The notes: a model not told the origin generated them from the letters alone. A DNA stretch of 52,217 nucleotides from Virgisporangium ochraceum (GCF_016863655.1 NZ_BOPH01000153.1:1-52217), one strand, 5' to 3'. Positions 1-8,994 are shown, counted from the first letter of the stretch. Made by a program: numbers and translations.

Positions 1-1193
1 TCGGCAGATCCGGAAGCCAAGATCGCGTGGAGCTGGCCAGAGGTGAAGTGCGCTGTCGGCTCACGATCGGTGGCAGGCCGGGTCGGTGACATCATCGTCG
101 ACTGCGACGATCTGGTTCTGCTTTGTCGGCTTCTGGTGTGGCGTCCATGGCTACCGGATCTTCGCCCGTGAAAAGGCTGGTGTGGCGGTCCGTGGGGCGA
201 CGATCAGTCCGGGCGTCCTGTTCATCGGCGTCAGGAGTCGTCATAGGCGACGAAGGACCGGTTGTACGTCGGCGTGTGCCCTACCGACGGCGGACAGGAC
301 GACGGCTGACCCGTTGGTCGGGCTCGGAGCCGGAGGGGTGTCGCATCACCGGCAGGCGGCTCCTGGGTGGTTCTGCCGTATCCGGGAGGAAACGAGTTCT
401 GGCCGATGTCCAAGCGGATCCAGCCGAACCGGCTCCCTTACACGAGCTTCCACGAGGCATGGTTACGTCATCGGCGAGTCTTCACTCCCCGGGCAAGCGA
501 ACTCATGTCGGCGCCACAAGAGACAGTCGAACCGTCGACTCAGATGTGCATGGCCGGATGTGTCTCGCCGGCCGGTTCCCGCGACAAGCGTGACGAGCCG
601 GCCCGTTTGTGCATCGGGCGGACCGGCCCGTCATCGCACACCGTGGCAGGGTGCCGGACCAGCGTACGGCCCGCCGGACGCCCGCCGCCCCGCGCCGCGG
701 TCGCCCGTGCCGAGAACCTGATGATGCAGGCCCGGTCAGGAGCGCGTCGGCCTGTCGCCCCCAGTGGAGGCATCCACGATGCGCCTGGTGGTCGTCTCGG
801 CTCCGGGTTACCGCTCAATCCCGGCCTGGCAGGCGAGACGTGAGGCCTCGAGGTGGCGGACCCCGGGGTGGCGGACACGGCAGGGCCGGCGGCCACGACC
901 ACCGCTCGCAACGGTGGCCTGGACGAGAACCGGCCCACGAGTCCGTTCGCACCCCGCTACCGGCCCGGCGAAGATGCCCGAACATAGCCAGAATGCGGCG
1001 AACCCCGACCCCGCCGCCGTATCACCGCAATAGCACTCGCGCCCGGACGCCACAGGACCGGTCGAGACGGTACGCGCACCGCCACCACTAGGAACGGATG
1101 AAACCGGACGCGACCCCGCCCGAACAGACGAGCAACCTACGAGCAACCCAGGTCCACAATGGACAGATAATAGACCCGTTTTCGCAGGTCAGA
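1..1193. other. Region with no supported gene, beside a tRNA
   Basis: I see no reading frame here with a convincing protein, start site or actinobacterial third-position GC pattern; the frames that stay open are arginine/proline-rich shadows. A frame open from base 1 to a stop near 174 could be the tail of a gene entering from the left, but I do not recognise it. The stretch lies immediately past the 3' end of the tRNA-Lys gene, a common place for integrated elements to decay, yet I found no second copy of the tRNA 3' end. Near 1129-1151 a short direct repeat (acgagcaacct/acgagcaaccc) is visible. Confidence 0.5.
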
Positions 1194-1269
1194 TGGTGCG
1201 CCGCCAGGGACTCGAACCCCGAACCCGCGGATTAAGAGTCCGCTGCTCTGCCAGTTGAGCTAGCGGCGC
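1194..1269 (-). tRNA. tRNA-Lys (anticodon CTT)
   Basis: Read on the minus strand, this 76-nt sequence folds as a tRNA. The 7-bp acceptor stem pairs GCGCCGC (1269-1263) with GCGGCGC (1204-1198). The D arm begins TAGCTCA, the anticodon loop is CTCTTAA with CTT for lysine, and the T arm contains GGTTCGAGTCC. The discriminator base is A at 1197 and CCA is encoded at 1196-1194. It decodes AAG, the dominant lysine codon in GC-rich genomes. No terminator is obvious on its 3' side. Confidence 0.97.
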
Positions 1270-1413
1270 TCACTGGAACGCCAAAACCCTAGCACGCACC
1301 CCGCCCCCGGTCCCAACCGGATAACCCCCGGGGCAGGCAGTCGCGCAAGCGTGCGCCCATACGGCACCATGTCCGAGTCCCCGCCACGGGGTGTGGGGGA
1401 AATAGGAGTACAG

Positions 1414-2586
1414 ATGGTAGTCCGGCGAGTGCTCGTTGCGATAGCTCTACTCGTCCCATTGGGTCTGGCCGCTTGTGGGAACGACGAGCCGGACAAGGCC
1501 GATGCCGCGCCCACGGCGGCGCCCGCCAGTTCCAGCCCGCCGCCGGAGCCGTTCGTGTTCGAGGTCGGGCCGGTCGCCGGCACCAAGGGCCTTCCGATCA
1601 CCGCCGAGGTGGAGACCCGCGTCAGCGGCGGCAAGGTCACGACGGTCACGCTGGTCGACGACAAGGGCAAGAACATCGGCGGCGAGCTCCGCGCGGACGG
1701 AACCACGTGGGTGCCGGGGGCTCCGCTCGAATACAACCGGACCTACACAGCGTCGGTCACCGCGGCCGCGACCAACGGGACCCCTGAGACGAAGACCACC
1801 ACCTTCTCCACGATGGCCCGGCCGGGTGGCGGCAAGGTGGGCTCCGGGTTGTACCTGTTCAACGGGAAGACGTACGGCACGGCGATGCCGGTGGCGGTCG
1901 AGTTCGAGTCGGACATTCCGGAGGCGGCCCGGGCGTCGGTGGCGCGGCGGCTGTTCGTGAAGTCCGAGCCGGCGCAGGCCGGGCGTTGGCACTGGCACTC
2001 GTCGCGGATGGTGCTGTACCGGCCGGAGCAGTACTGGAAGCCGGGCACCACGATCACGGTGCGCAGCGCGCTCACCGGGCTGCCGATCGGCGCGAAATGG
2101 GGCGACACCGACCGCTCGGCCACGGTGAAGATCGCCGACCGGTCGCTGGTGATGGACGTCGACAACGCGACCAAGAAGATGCGGGTCCTGGTGAACGGGC
2201 AGCTCGTGCGGGAGATGCCGGTGAGCCTGGGCAAGCCGTCGACGCCGTCGTCGAGTGGGCAGCTCGTGGTGATGGAGAAGGCCGAGCAGACCGTCTTCGA
2301 CACCCGCGCCACCGACGGGCCCGACGGCTACCGCGTCGACATCCAGTACGCGCAGCGACTGACGTGGGGCGGAGAGTACATCCATTCCGCTCCCTGGTCG
2401 GTGAAGGACCAAGGCGTGCGAAACGTGTCACACGGATGCGTTAACCTTGCCCCCGACCAGGCACGGTGGCTGTTCGAACAAACGATGATCGGCGATGCGG
2501 TGATCGTCCGCGGCACCGAACGCGTATTGCAACACGGTAACGGTTGGACCGCCTGGGACGTTCCTTGGGAGAAGTACGGCGTCTAG
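1414..2586 (+). CDS. L,D-transpeptidase lipoprotein (Ig-like plus YkuD domains), copy 1
   Basis: A 390-aa predicted lipoprotein that should make 3-3 cross-links in peptidoglycan outside the membrane. An ATG at 1414 behind AGGAG (1404-1408) starts a signal peptide with lipobox LAAC near residue 21. About 150 residues of immunoglobulin-like domains follow, as in mycobacterial Ldt proteins. The YkuD catalytic domain carries His324 in HSAPW and the SHGCVN signature with His340 and nucleophile Cys342, so the active site is intact. An in-frame start 63 bases upstream is open but would put 21 residues before the signal peptide, so I rejected it. A paralogue follows 64 bp downstream. The reaction is known for the family; activity here is inferred from the intact motif. 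Confidence 0.93.
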   Translation: MVVRRVLVAIALLVPLGLAACGNDEPDKADAAPTAAPASSSPPPEPFVFEVGPVAGTKGLPITAEVETRVSGGKVTTVTLVDDKGKNIGGELRADGTTWVPGAPLEYNRTYTASVTAAATNGTPETKTTTFSTMARPGGGKVGSGLYLFNGKTYGTAMPVAVEFESDIPEAARASVARRLFVKSEPAQAGRWHWHSSRMVLYRPEQYWKPGTTITVRSALTGLPIGAKWGDTDRSATVKIADRSLVMDVDNATKKMRVLVNGQLVREMPVSLGKPSTPSSSGQLVVMEKAEQTVFDTRATDGPDGYRVDIQYAQRLTWGGEYIHSAPWSVKDQGVRNVSHGCVNLAPDQARWLFEQTMIGDAVIVRGTERVLQHGNGWTAWDVPWEKYGV

Positions 2587-2650
2587 AAGTATGGCGATCA
2601 CATCCATGTGGTCGCCGTCCGCCGCTTTTGTGATCTTGGAGACGACGACG

Positions 2651-3952
2651 ATGCGAACGAGCCCATCGGCGCCACGGCGATTCCGCGCCGCGACCCGGTA
2701 CGGGGCGGCCGCCCTGGCCACCGCGGTGCTGTTCGTCACCGCCGGCTGCGGCGGCGACAAGCCGAAGTGGTACGGCGCCGACGGCAAGCCGAAGGCCGAC
2801 ACCCCGGCCGAGGCGCCCGTCAACGTGGCCGTCACCGCCCCGGCGGAGGGTGCCACGAACGTCCCGGCGGCCACCGAGATCGCCTACACCACCGACGGCA
2901 CCTCCAGCACCGTCGAGCTCACCGACGCCGCGGGCAACAAGATCGATGGGACCCCGCGTCCCGACAAGTCGTCGTGGGTCCCGGCCAAGATGCTCGCGTG
3001 GGGTACGCAGTACACGGCGAAGATCACGGCGACGTCGGCCAGCGGCAAGTCCGAGGCCAAGACCGTCACGTTCACCACGATGGCGAAGCCGGGCAGCCTG
3101 GGTAAGGCGTCCACGGTGATCTCCGACAACCAGACCGTCGGGGTCGGCATGCCGATCATCGTCAGCTTCAGCAACGACATCGCGAAGGACCAGCGGGCCG
3201 CTGTGCAGAAGCGGTTGTTCGTCACCAGCGAGCCGGCCCAGGAGGGCATCTGGCACTGGTGGAACAACAAGGAGGTGCACTTCCGCCCGAAGGAGTACTG
3301 GCAGGCGGGCACCAAGCTGTCGGTCCGGGCGGCGATCGGCGGTCTGCACCTGGGCAACAACCGCTACGGCTCGCAGGACCTCACGATCAACGCGAAGGTC
3401 GGCGCGCGCATCATCATGGAGGCCGACAACGCCACCAAGCACATGACCGTGACGAAGGACGGCCAGCTGCTGCGCACGATCCCGGTGAGCTTCGGCAAGA
3501 AGGCGACGCCCACCGACGGCGGCAACCTCATCGTCATGGTGAAGAACGAGTGGGAGTGGTTCGACTCGTCGTCCTACGGCGTCCCGGTCGACTCCGCCGA
3601 CGGCTACCGCACCAAGGTGTACTGGCCGCAACGCGTCACCTGGAGCGGCGAGTACCTGCACTCGGCACCGTGGTCCGAGGCCGACCAGGGCAAGCGCAAC
3701 GTGTCGCACGGCTGCACCAACCTCCCCGAGGAAGCCGCCAAGTGGCTCTACAACCTCACCCAGATCGGCGACCCGGTGATCATCAAGGGCACCGAGGCGC
3801 GCGTGAAGTGGGGCGACGGCTACACCGACTGGGACCGCCCCTGGTCGGAGTACGTGAAGGGCAGCGCGATCCCGTACCAGCCGCCGGCGTCGGCGCCGCC
3901 GTCCGTGGGTCCGTCCGGCAGCGGGTCGGCGTCGCCCTCGGCGTCCAACTGA
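2651..3952 (+). CDS. L,D-transpeptidase lipoprotein (Ig-like plus YkuD domains), copy 2
   Basis: A 433-aa paralogue of the preceding gene with the same plan: signal peptide with lipobox TAGC, Ig-like region, then YkuD catalytic domain. The catalytic set is complete, with His337 in HSAPW and nucleophile Cys355 in SHGCTN. The ATG at 2651 follows GGAG (2638-2641) and places the signal peptide at the N terminus; an open in-frame start at 2591 would precede it with 20 unlikely residues. Copy 2 ends in a short Pro/Ser/Gly-rich tail that copy 1 lacks. Same-strand placement suggests tandem duplication. Products are expected to be anchored on the outer face of the cytoplasmic membrane and to remodel peptidoglycan. 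Confidence 0.93.
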   Translation: MRTSPSAPRRFRAATRYGAAALATAVLFVTAGCGGDKPKWYGADGKPKADTPAEAPVNVAVTAPAEGATNVPAATEIAYTTDGTSSTVELTDAAGNKIDGTPRPDKSSWVPAKMLAWGTQYTAKITATSASGKSEAKTVTFTTMAKPGSLGKASTVISDNQTVGVGMPIIVSFSNDIAKDQRAAVQKRLFVTSEPAQEGIWHWWNNKEVHFRPKEYWQAGTKLSVRAAIGGLHLGNNRYGSQDLTINAKVGARIIMEADNATKHMTVTKDGQLLRTIPVSFGKKATPTDGGNLIVMVKNEWEWFDSSSYGVPVDSADGYRTKVYWPQRVTWSGEYLHSAPWSEADQGKRNVSHGCTNLPEEAAKWLYNLTQIGDPVIIKGTEARVKWGDGYTDWDRPWSEYVKGSAIPYQPPASAPPSVGPSGSGSASPSASN

Positions 3953-4082
3953 ACGCAGGTGACGGCGCCGTTTTGGCCCGTCGCGGGGTCGGCTGGTAGG
4001 CTGGCTCCTTGCGCATGGTGATGCGTATCGCGTCCCGTGCAATTCCCGTAGTGAACCCGAACGACCAAACGAAGGCTGTCGC

Positions 4083-4352
4083 GTGGCGAACATTAAGTCG
4101 CAGATCAAGCGGAACAAGCAGAACGAGAAGCGCCGCCTGCGCAACAAGTCCGTCAAGTCCTCGCTGAAGACGGCGATCCGCAAGTTCCACGAGGCGGCCG
4201 CCGCCGGCGACACCGACACGGCGACGACCCTCATGCGTTCCGCCAGCAAGCAGCTCGACAAGGCTGCCAGCAAGGGCGTCATCCACAAGAACCAGGCCGC
4301 GAACCGCAAGTCGGCGATCGCGCAGAAGCTGCACGCGTCGACTGCCGGCTGA
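4083..4352 (+). CDS. rpsT: 30S ribosomal protein S20
   Basis: An 89-aa lysine/arginine-rich helical protein starting MANIKSQIKRNKQNEKRR, the recognisable N terminus of bacterial S20, which binds 16S rRNA early in assembly. Translation starts at GTG 4083 behind GAAGG (4071-4075). The family length is about 85-90 aa, so it is complete. A 17-bp stem terminator begins 24 bp after the stop, making this a single-gene unit. In many actinobacteria lepA follows rpsT; here the next gene is a broken lipoprotein instead, so local order differs from that pattern. Confidence 0.98.
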   Translation: MANIKSQIKRNKQNEKRRLRNKSVKSSLKTAIRKFHEAAAAGDTDTATTLMRSASKQLDKAASKGVIHKNQAANRKSAIAQKLHASTAG

Positions 4353-4375
4353 TCCAGGCCGCAAGCACGTCAGAT

Positions 4376-4417
4376 CCTGGAGGTGCGAGCCCCCTCGTGT
4401 GGGCTCGCACCTCCAGG
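4376..4417 (+). terminator. Strong hairpin terminator after rpsT
   Basis: A perfect 17-bp stem pairs 4376-4392 with 4401-4417 around an 8-nt loop, followed by TTCTGTTTCC. It sits 24 bp past the rpsT stop and fits an intrinsic terminator with a modest U-tract. Confidence 0.88.
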
Positions 4418-4543
4418 TTCTGTTTCCGGGCCTCCCCCTCGGATTGAGGGCCGCCCTCAGACGGTCTCGGGGTCGGCTTTCAGGGGCCGCTCAGGGCGGC
4501 GCCCGGATGATCCGGGGCACCCCCGGCGACGACGCTCATTGAC

Positions 4544-5286
4544 ATGGATCAGCGAACTACCTCGCCCACGCGCCGCTTCGCCGTGACCTCCCTGGTACGC
4601 AGCCCGGCCGTTCCTGCGGCTTCGCTCGCGGCTGTGGCTCTGCTGGGTCTGTCCGCCTGCACGACCGGGCCGGTCTCCCAGCGGCAGGACAGCTACGACG
4701 TCTCCGGGTCCGTCACCCGGCTCGTGCTGACCGGCACCGAGGGCGCCGTCCGTGTACACACCGGCGACGGCCCGGTCGCCGTCACCGAGAAGATCTCCTA
4801 CACGCGCGACGAGCCCACGACGTCCCACCGCGTCGACGGCACCACCCTCTACATCGACGTGGACGGCTGCGGCAAGACCGTCCGCCACGACCGCTGCGAC
4901 GTGTCGTTCGACATCCGGGTGCCGGCTCGACCGCGGTCGAGGTCAAGCTGACGGCCGGCGCCGTCGATGTGCGCGACCTGGGTGGCGACCTGAAGGTGGA
5001 GACCACCGCCGGCCGGATCGACGCCAGCAACCTCCGCAGCCAGCACGTCGACGTGCGCACCCAGGCGGGCGAGGTGTCACTGGCACACCAGGTGGCCCCG
5101 GCACAGACGTCCGCCCGCACCGACGCCGGCACGGTGACCGTCCGGCTCCCCGGTGGCAGCACGTACGCGGTCGACGCGACGACCGACGCCGGCGACCGGG
5201 AGGTCAGCGTCGCTGTCGACCCGGGGTCGGGTCATCGGGTGACGGCGCAGTCGGAAGCGGGCAACGTCACCGTGAAGCCAACCTGA
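4544..5286 (+). pseudogene. DUF4097-like lipoprotein interrupted by a frameshift
   Basis: The first frame (4544-4951) starts with a signal peptide and lipobox LSAC and reads like a DUF4097/adhesin-type beta-helical protein, then degenerates to Arg/Ser before stopping at 4949-4951. The same protein resumes in the -1 frame with STAVEVKLTAGAVDVRDLGG (from 4927) and runs to 5286 with typical repeated 'AGxVxV' strands. The junction reads gtgccggctcgacc, where the family usually has VPAGST. Loss of one CCGG unit from ccggccgg would explain it exactly. Joined, the product would be about 248 aa. This could be a true mutation, a phase-variable site or a sequence error. Function of the family is not established. 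Confidence 0.68.
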
Positions 5287-5393
5287 TCGCACGCCGCCTC
5301 GTGCCCGCACCGCCCGGCACCATCCGCGACACCGCCTGTCTGCACGGCCGCGACCGCACACCGCGCTCCGCGCACCACGCGGCCGCAATAACA

Positions 5394-5428
5394 GGTGACG
5401 CCGCCCGAAAGCTCCGGGCGGCGTCACC
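5394..5428. terminator. Bidirectional hairpin between convergent genes
   Basis: A 14-bp perfect stem pairs 5394-5407 with 5415-5428 around a 7-nt loop. It lies between the end of the broken lipoprotein gene (+) and the end of the repeat protein gene (-), so it can serve both. Confidence 0.8.
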
Positions 5429-5449
5429 AGTCACGGTTCTCCTGAACGG

Positions 5450-8026
5450 TCAGGCGTCCCGCAGGCGGCCGAAACCCCTGTCGTTGAAACGGATGCCCTG
5501 TCGCCCGGTGCCGTTGCCCTCGCCCCGCGAGTGACGTCCGCTGTCGCTCCCCGCGTCCCGCGTCCGGCGGGTGCTGGCCCCCCGGGTGGTGCCGCCCAGG
5601 GCGTTCATGCCGATCTGCTGCGCCTGCGCCGCCATCGACCGCCGCACCGCGGCGCCGAAGAGCTGCGCGCGCCGGGGCGCCGCCGCACCGGGCAGGTTCG
5701 GCGGGACCCCACCCTCAGGCCGCGCCGCCGCCATGCCGGGACCCTGACCAGCCGCGACCCGGCTCCAGTAGCTCGCCGCGTGGCTGGCGCCCTGCCGGGC
5801 CGGCTGCTGCGGCCGGTCGTCGGCTCCCCGCGCGGGAGCGGCGGCGCGGGCCTGCTCCGTCGGACGCTGCGGCGCCTCACCGGCCGACCGGCCGCGCGCG
5901 GTCAGCGCACTGCCCGCCGCCGCAAGCGAACCCGCGGACATCGGCCGGGCCACCGGCGCCGCCTGCGCCGGGAAGGCGGCGGCCGGCGTCGTGCGCGAGG
6001 TCGAATCCGCCGGGACCCCGTGCGCCCCCGCCTCCCGAACCGCGTGAGCCTCCCGAACCGGGTGAGCCGCCGGAACCACCGGCACCGCCGGGACTGTCTC
6101 CGCCATCGACCAGGTGTTCCCGGCCGCGACGACCTCTGCCGGCCACACCGGCTCCGCCCGGTCGGCGTAGTCCTCCGAACGCTGCGCCGACGGCGCAACC
6201 GGGGTGTGGTCGCCCGACCGATGCGCGGACGGCGCGACCGGGGCGGGGTCGCCCGACCACTGCGCGGACGGCGCGAGCGCGGCGGGGTCGCCCGACCACT
6301 GCGCGGACGGCGCGAGCGCGGCGTGCCGGCCCGAGTTGGACGTGTCGCGGCCCGACTGCTCGTACGCCGCGACGCGCTGGTTCCCGGCGTGTTCCCGGTC
6401 GGTGTATCCGTACGCCGCCTCGTATTCGTAGGCGTTCTCGGATGCAGCGTGCCGGCGCTCCCCCGAGTCGTAGTCGTGCGCGTCGGCGCGGTGCTCGCCG
6501 GCGGCGTACTCATTGGAGGTGTATTCGCTGGCGGCGTATTCGCTGGCGGCGTATTCGCTGGCCGTGTGTGCGCTGGCGGCGTGTGCGCGGTCGGCGTACC
6601 CGTTGGAGGCGTATTGGCCGGACGTGTAGTCGTGGGACGTGTAATCGCTGGACGCGTACGCGGTGTGTTCGTGGGTGGCGTACCCGTGAACCTCGTGCTC
6701 CCCGGAGGCGTACCGGGAGTCGGTGGCTTCGCGGGTGGTGTATCCGGCCGCGGCATGCCTGTGGTCGGGAACGGCCGCTTCGTGCCCGCCCGCGCCGTAC
6801 CCCCGCTCGCCGTACCCCTGCTCGCCGTACCCCTGCTCGCCGTACCCCTGCTCGCCGTAGCCCTGGGCGGCGTAGCCCTCCGGGTATCCGTTTGCCGGTG
6901 CGTGCTCGTGGGCGGTCTCGTAACCGGCCTGGCCGCCGGCCGTGTACCGCTGGTAGGCGCCATGCTCGTGCTCGTGCTCGGCGTATCCGTGTGCCTCCGA
7001 CTGTGCACGCTCGCCGGCCCCGTGTTCGGACCCGGACGAGGCCGCGTAGCCGTAACCCGCCTCCCGGTCTGCGCGCTCGTCGCGACCGTCGTACTGCCGG
7101 GACCCGTACCCGTACCCCGCCTGCTGCGCGCCGTAGGTCTGGCCACCGTACGCGTCGGCGGTGTCGCGGACGCTCGGGAACTCGTGCGTCTCGTACACCT
7201 CGCGGCCGTATCCGTCGGCCGTGTCGCGGACGCCCGGGAACTCGTGCGTCTCGTACACCTCGCGGGAGGACCGCGCGGCGTGTCCGGCGGGCGCGTCGTC
7301 CGGCGATTCGTACGCGGCGTAGGCCTCGTTCACCGCGCGCGCGGCCCGCGAGTGGTCCTGTGCGTAGCCGCGCGCGTCGACGCCGTGCTCCGGCGCCGGG
7401 TCGTCGGTGATCATCTGGAACTCGGTGGTGGCGGCGTGCTCCATCGCGGCGCGCTCGGTCCAGGCCGCCTGCCGCTGGCGCGGCCGACCGGTCAGGGCCG
7501 CCGGGAGCATGATCTCCTCGGTCGGGCGGTCGACGGTCCACCCGCCGGTGCGCACCTCGACCCGCTCGCGCTCGACCGGAGCCGGCTCGCGCGCGTCGGA
7601 AAGCGCCACGGACGGCGCCACGGACGGAGCGGCGGACGGCGCCTCGAACCGCGCCGCGGGACGCGCGTCGGGAAGATCGGCGTGCATGACCTCGTCCGGG
7701 AGCGGCTCGTCGTCGAAGAACTGCTCGCTCACCTCGTCACGCTGAGGGGGGACCCGCGACGCACGCGCGCCCCCGACGGCGGCCGCGACCGGCGTCTTCG
7801 CCGGCCCGCCGACCATGTCGTTGACCTTCACCATCACGGCCACGAGAATCGGCAGCAGCGGCACTGCCCACCAGCTGACCAGCTCAGCGAGTGCGAGCAG
7901 GATCGCCACCGCGATCGTGCACTCCAGGAGCAGGAAACTCATCAGCCCAGTGATCTTGATACGGCGCAGCCGCAACAACCTGGCGTAGATCGGGGCGCGC
8001 CCGGCCACCTGCCCATCGGTACTCAT
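5450..8026 (-). CDS. Repeat-rich membrane-anchored protein of unknown function
   Basis: An 858-aa protein I cannot assign. The ATG at 8026 overlaps the holA stop as ATGA, with GGAGG at 8043-8039; earlier in-frame residues are Arg/Gly shadow sequence. Residues about 20-70 form two hydrophobic segments (FLLLECTIAVAILLALAEL and a second ending VAVMVKV), so the N terminus is probably anchored with the rest cytoplasmic. The remainder is low-complexity and rich in Tyr, Ala, Glu, His, Gly. It has at least four distinct tandem repeats: a 13-aa APSAQWSGD unit, EYAAS, GYGEQ, and a 20-aa EVYETHEF unit. The last 20 or so residues (RGFGRLRDA) look ordered and may be a conserved tail. Translational coupling to holA suggests co-expression, not shared function. 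Confidence 0.72.
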   Translation of the reverse strand: MSTDGQVAGRAPIYARLLRLRRIKITGLMSFLLLECTIAVAILLALAELVSWWAVPLLPILVAVMVKVNDMVGGPAKTPVAAAVGGARASRVPPQRDEVSEQFFDDEPLPDEVMHADLPDARPAARFEAPSAAPSVAPSVALSDAREPAPVERERVEVRTGGWTVDRPTEEIMLPAALTGRPRQRQAAWTERAAMEHAATTEFQMITDDPAPEHGVDARGYAQDHSRAARAVNEAYAAYESPDDAPAGHAARSSREVYETHEFPGVRDTADGYGREVYETHEFPSVRDTADAYGGQTYGAQQAGYGYGSRQYDGRDERADREAGYGYAASSGSEHGAGERAQSEAHGYAEHEHEHGAYQRYTAGGQAGYETAHEHAPANGYPEGYAAQGYGEQGYGEQGYGEQGYGERGYGAGGHEAAVPDHRHAAAGYTTREATDSRYASGEHEVHGYATHEHTAYASSDYTSHDYTSGQYASNGYADRAHAASAHTASEYAASEYAASEYTSNEYAAGEHRADAHDYDSGERRHAASENAYEYEAAYGYTDREHAGNQRVAAYEQSGRDTSNSGRHAALAPSAQWSGDPAALAPSAQWSGDPAPVAPSAHRSGDHTPVAPSAQRSEDYADRAEPVWPAEVVAAGNTWSMAETVPAVPVVPAAHPVREAHAVREAGAHGVPADSTSRTTPAAAFPAQAAPVARPMSAGSLAAAGSALTARGRSAGEAPQRPTEQARAAAPARGADDRPQQPARQGASHAASYWSRVAAGQGPGMAAARPEGGVPPNLPGAAAPRRAQLFGAAVRRSMAAQAQQIGMNALGGTTRGASTRRTRDAGSDSGRHSRGEGNGTGRQGIRFNDRGFGRLRDA
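6171..6326 (-). repeat. Four 39-bp tandem units coding a 13-aa repeat
   Basis: Units start at 6171, 6210, 6249 and 6288. The last two are nearly identical, the first two diverged. On the minus strand they encode the APSAQWSGDPAAL-like repeat. Confidence 0.85.
6506..6580 (-). repeat. Five 15-bp tandem units coding EYAAS-like repeats
   Basis: Units of the type gtattcgctggcggc run in register from 6506 to 6580 and encode Glu/Tyr/Ala/Ser pentapeptides on the minus strand. Confidence 0.85.
6796..6870 (-). repeat. Five 15-bp tandem units coding GYGEQ repeats
   Basis: Units of cgtacccctgctcgc, three of them identical (6811-6855), encode GYGEQ on the minus strand. Such exact short repeats are prone to copy-number change. 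Confidence 0.88.
7161..7265 (-). repeat. 60-bp direct repeat coding a 20-aa unit
   Basis: The segment at 7161 recurs at 7221 with very few changes over about 45 bp. It encodes two copies of EVYETHEFPxVRDTAD on the minus strand. Confidence 0.85.
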
Positions 8027-8994
8027 CGAGCACCACCACCTCCCTGACGCGCCGCCGCGACGGCGAACACCGCACGTTCCAGGGCGTACTCCCGGTCGTC
8101 GGATCCGCCCTTGACGGCCGCGTTGCATTCAGCGGCCACTCGCATGGCATCAACGAGCGCATCGGCCGTCCAGCCACGGGCCTGACGCTGGGCACGCTCG
8201 ACCTTCCATGCCGGCATGCCCAAATTTCCCGCTATCTGGTACGAATTGCCCCTTCCGGCTGACGCGACACGCGCGACCGTGCGAATGCCATCGGCCAGCG
8301 CGTCGGCGATCGGGACCGGGTCGACGCCGATGTGCAGCGCCCACCGCAGCGCCTCCAACGCCCCCGCGACGTCGCCGACCATCGCGGCGTCGGCGACCTG
8401 AAAGCCACTCACCTCGGCCTTGCCCTGGTAGTACCGCGCGACGATCTTCCGGTCGATGGTGCCGCCGGTGTCGGCGACCAGCTGCGAGCAGGCCGCCACC
8501 AGGTCACGCAGATCGGTGCCGACGGCGGCGATGAGCGCCTCGGCGGCATCCTCGTTGGCCCGGCCGCCGAGCCGACGCACCTCCGCGGTGACGAACTCGA
8601 CCCGTTCCCGCGCACGGGTGATCTTCACGACCGCGGTGACCGTGGCCTTGGCCGCCTTGAGCCCGTCGACCAGCGCCTTGCCCTTCGCGCCGCCGCTGTG
8701 CTGCAGCACCAACGTGACATCGGGCTCCGGCGACTTCGCGTACCCGACCAGCGCGGCGATCACGTCCTTCTTGGCGTCCTGGGCCGCCCGTACGACCAGC
8801 ACCCTGTTCCCCCCGAACAGCGACGGGCTGAGCATCTCGGCCAGTTCCCCCGGCACCAGGCTGCCCGCCTCGTACTGGCGCACCTCGGCGTCGGCGTCGG
8901 CAGCCTTGGCGGCCGCCACGATCCCGGCCACCGCCCGGGACGCGAGGAGCTCTTCGTCACCGACCACCAAGTGGACGTTCGCAGCGTCAGCCAT
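8023..8994 (-). CDS. holA: DNA polymerase III subunit delta
   Basis: A 323-aa clamp-loader delta subunit, which opens the beta clamp ring during replication. The protein begins MADAANVHLVVGDEELLASRA and contains the acidic N-terminal segment, the 'FGGNRVLVVR' core and the helical C-terminal domain of HolA; length matches the actinobacterial family. I chose the ATG at 8994 because the frame upstream is Arg/Gly-rich non-coding sequence; no strong Shine-Dalgarno is visible. The stop overlaps the next start by 4 bp. A 266-bp gap (8995-9260) separates it from comEC; it contains a 10-bp palindrome (9254-9263) over the comEC stop and nothing else I can name. The comEA-comEC-holA order is common in bacteria. 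Confidence 0.95.
   Translation of the reverse strand: MADAANVHLVVGDEELLASRAVAGIVAAAKAADADAEVRQYEAGSLVPGELAEMLSPSLFGGNRVLVVRAAQDAKKDVIAALVGYAKSPEPDVTLVLQHSGGAKGKALVDGLKAAKATVTAVVKITRARERVEFVTAEVRRLGGRANEDAAEALIAAVGTDLRDLVAACSQLVADTGGTIDRKIVARYYQGKAEVSGFQVADAAMVGDVAGALEALRWALHIGVDPVPIADALADGIRTVARVASAGRGNSYQIAGNLGMPAWKVERAQRQARGWTADALVDAMRVAAECNAAVKGGSDDREYALERAVFAVAAARQGGGGAR

Noticed and set aside
1..174. Open frame running off the left edge as the tail of a gene
   Set aside because: About 57 residues with no recognisable family and no supporting context; cannot be told from chance.
1194..1269. Integrated element boundary with a duplicated tRNA end
   Set aside because: No second copy of the tRNA 3' end was found in the window.
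2441..4309. 622-aa open frame on the minus strand
   Set aside because: It overlaps both the L,D-transpeptidase copy 2 and rpsT on the other strand, has no motif and is Arg/Gly-rich.
4919..4951. Programmed -1 frameshift in the DUF4097-like gene
   Set aside because: No slippery heptamer or downstream pseudoknot is visible; a 4-bp deletion explains the junction better.
5531..8047. 838-aa open frame on the plus strand
   Set aside because: It is the antisense shadow of the repeat protein; the minus frame has an ATGA coupling, membrane helices and the clean repeats.
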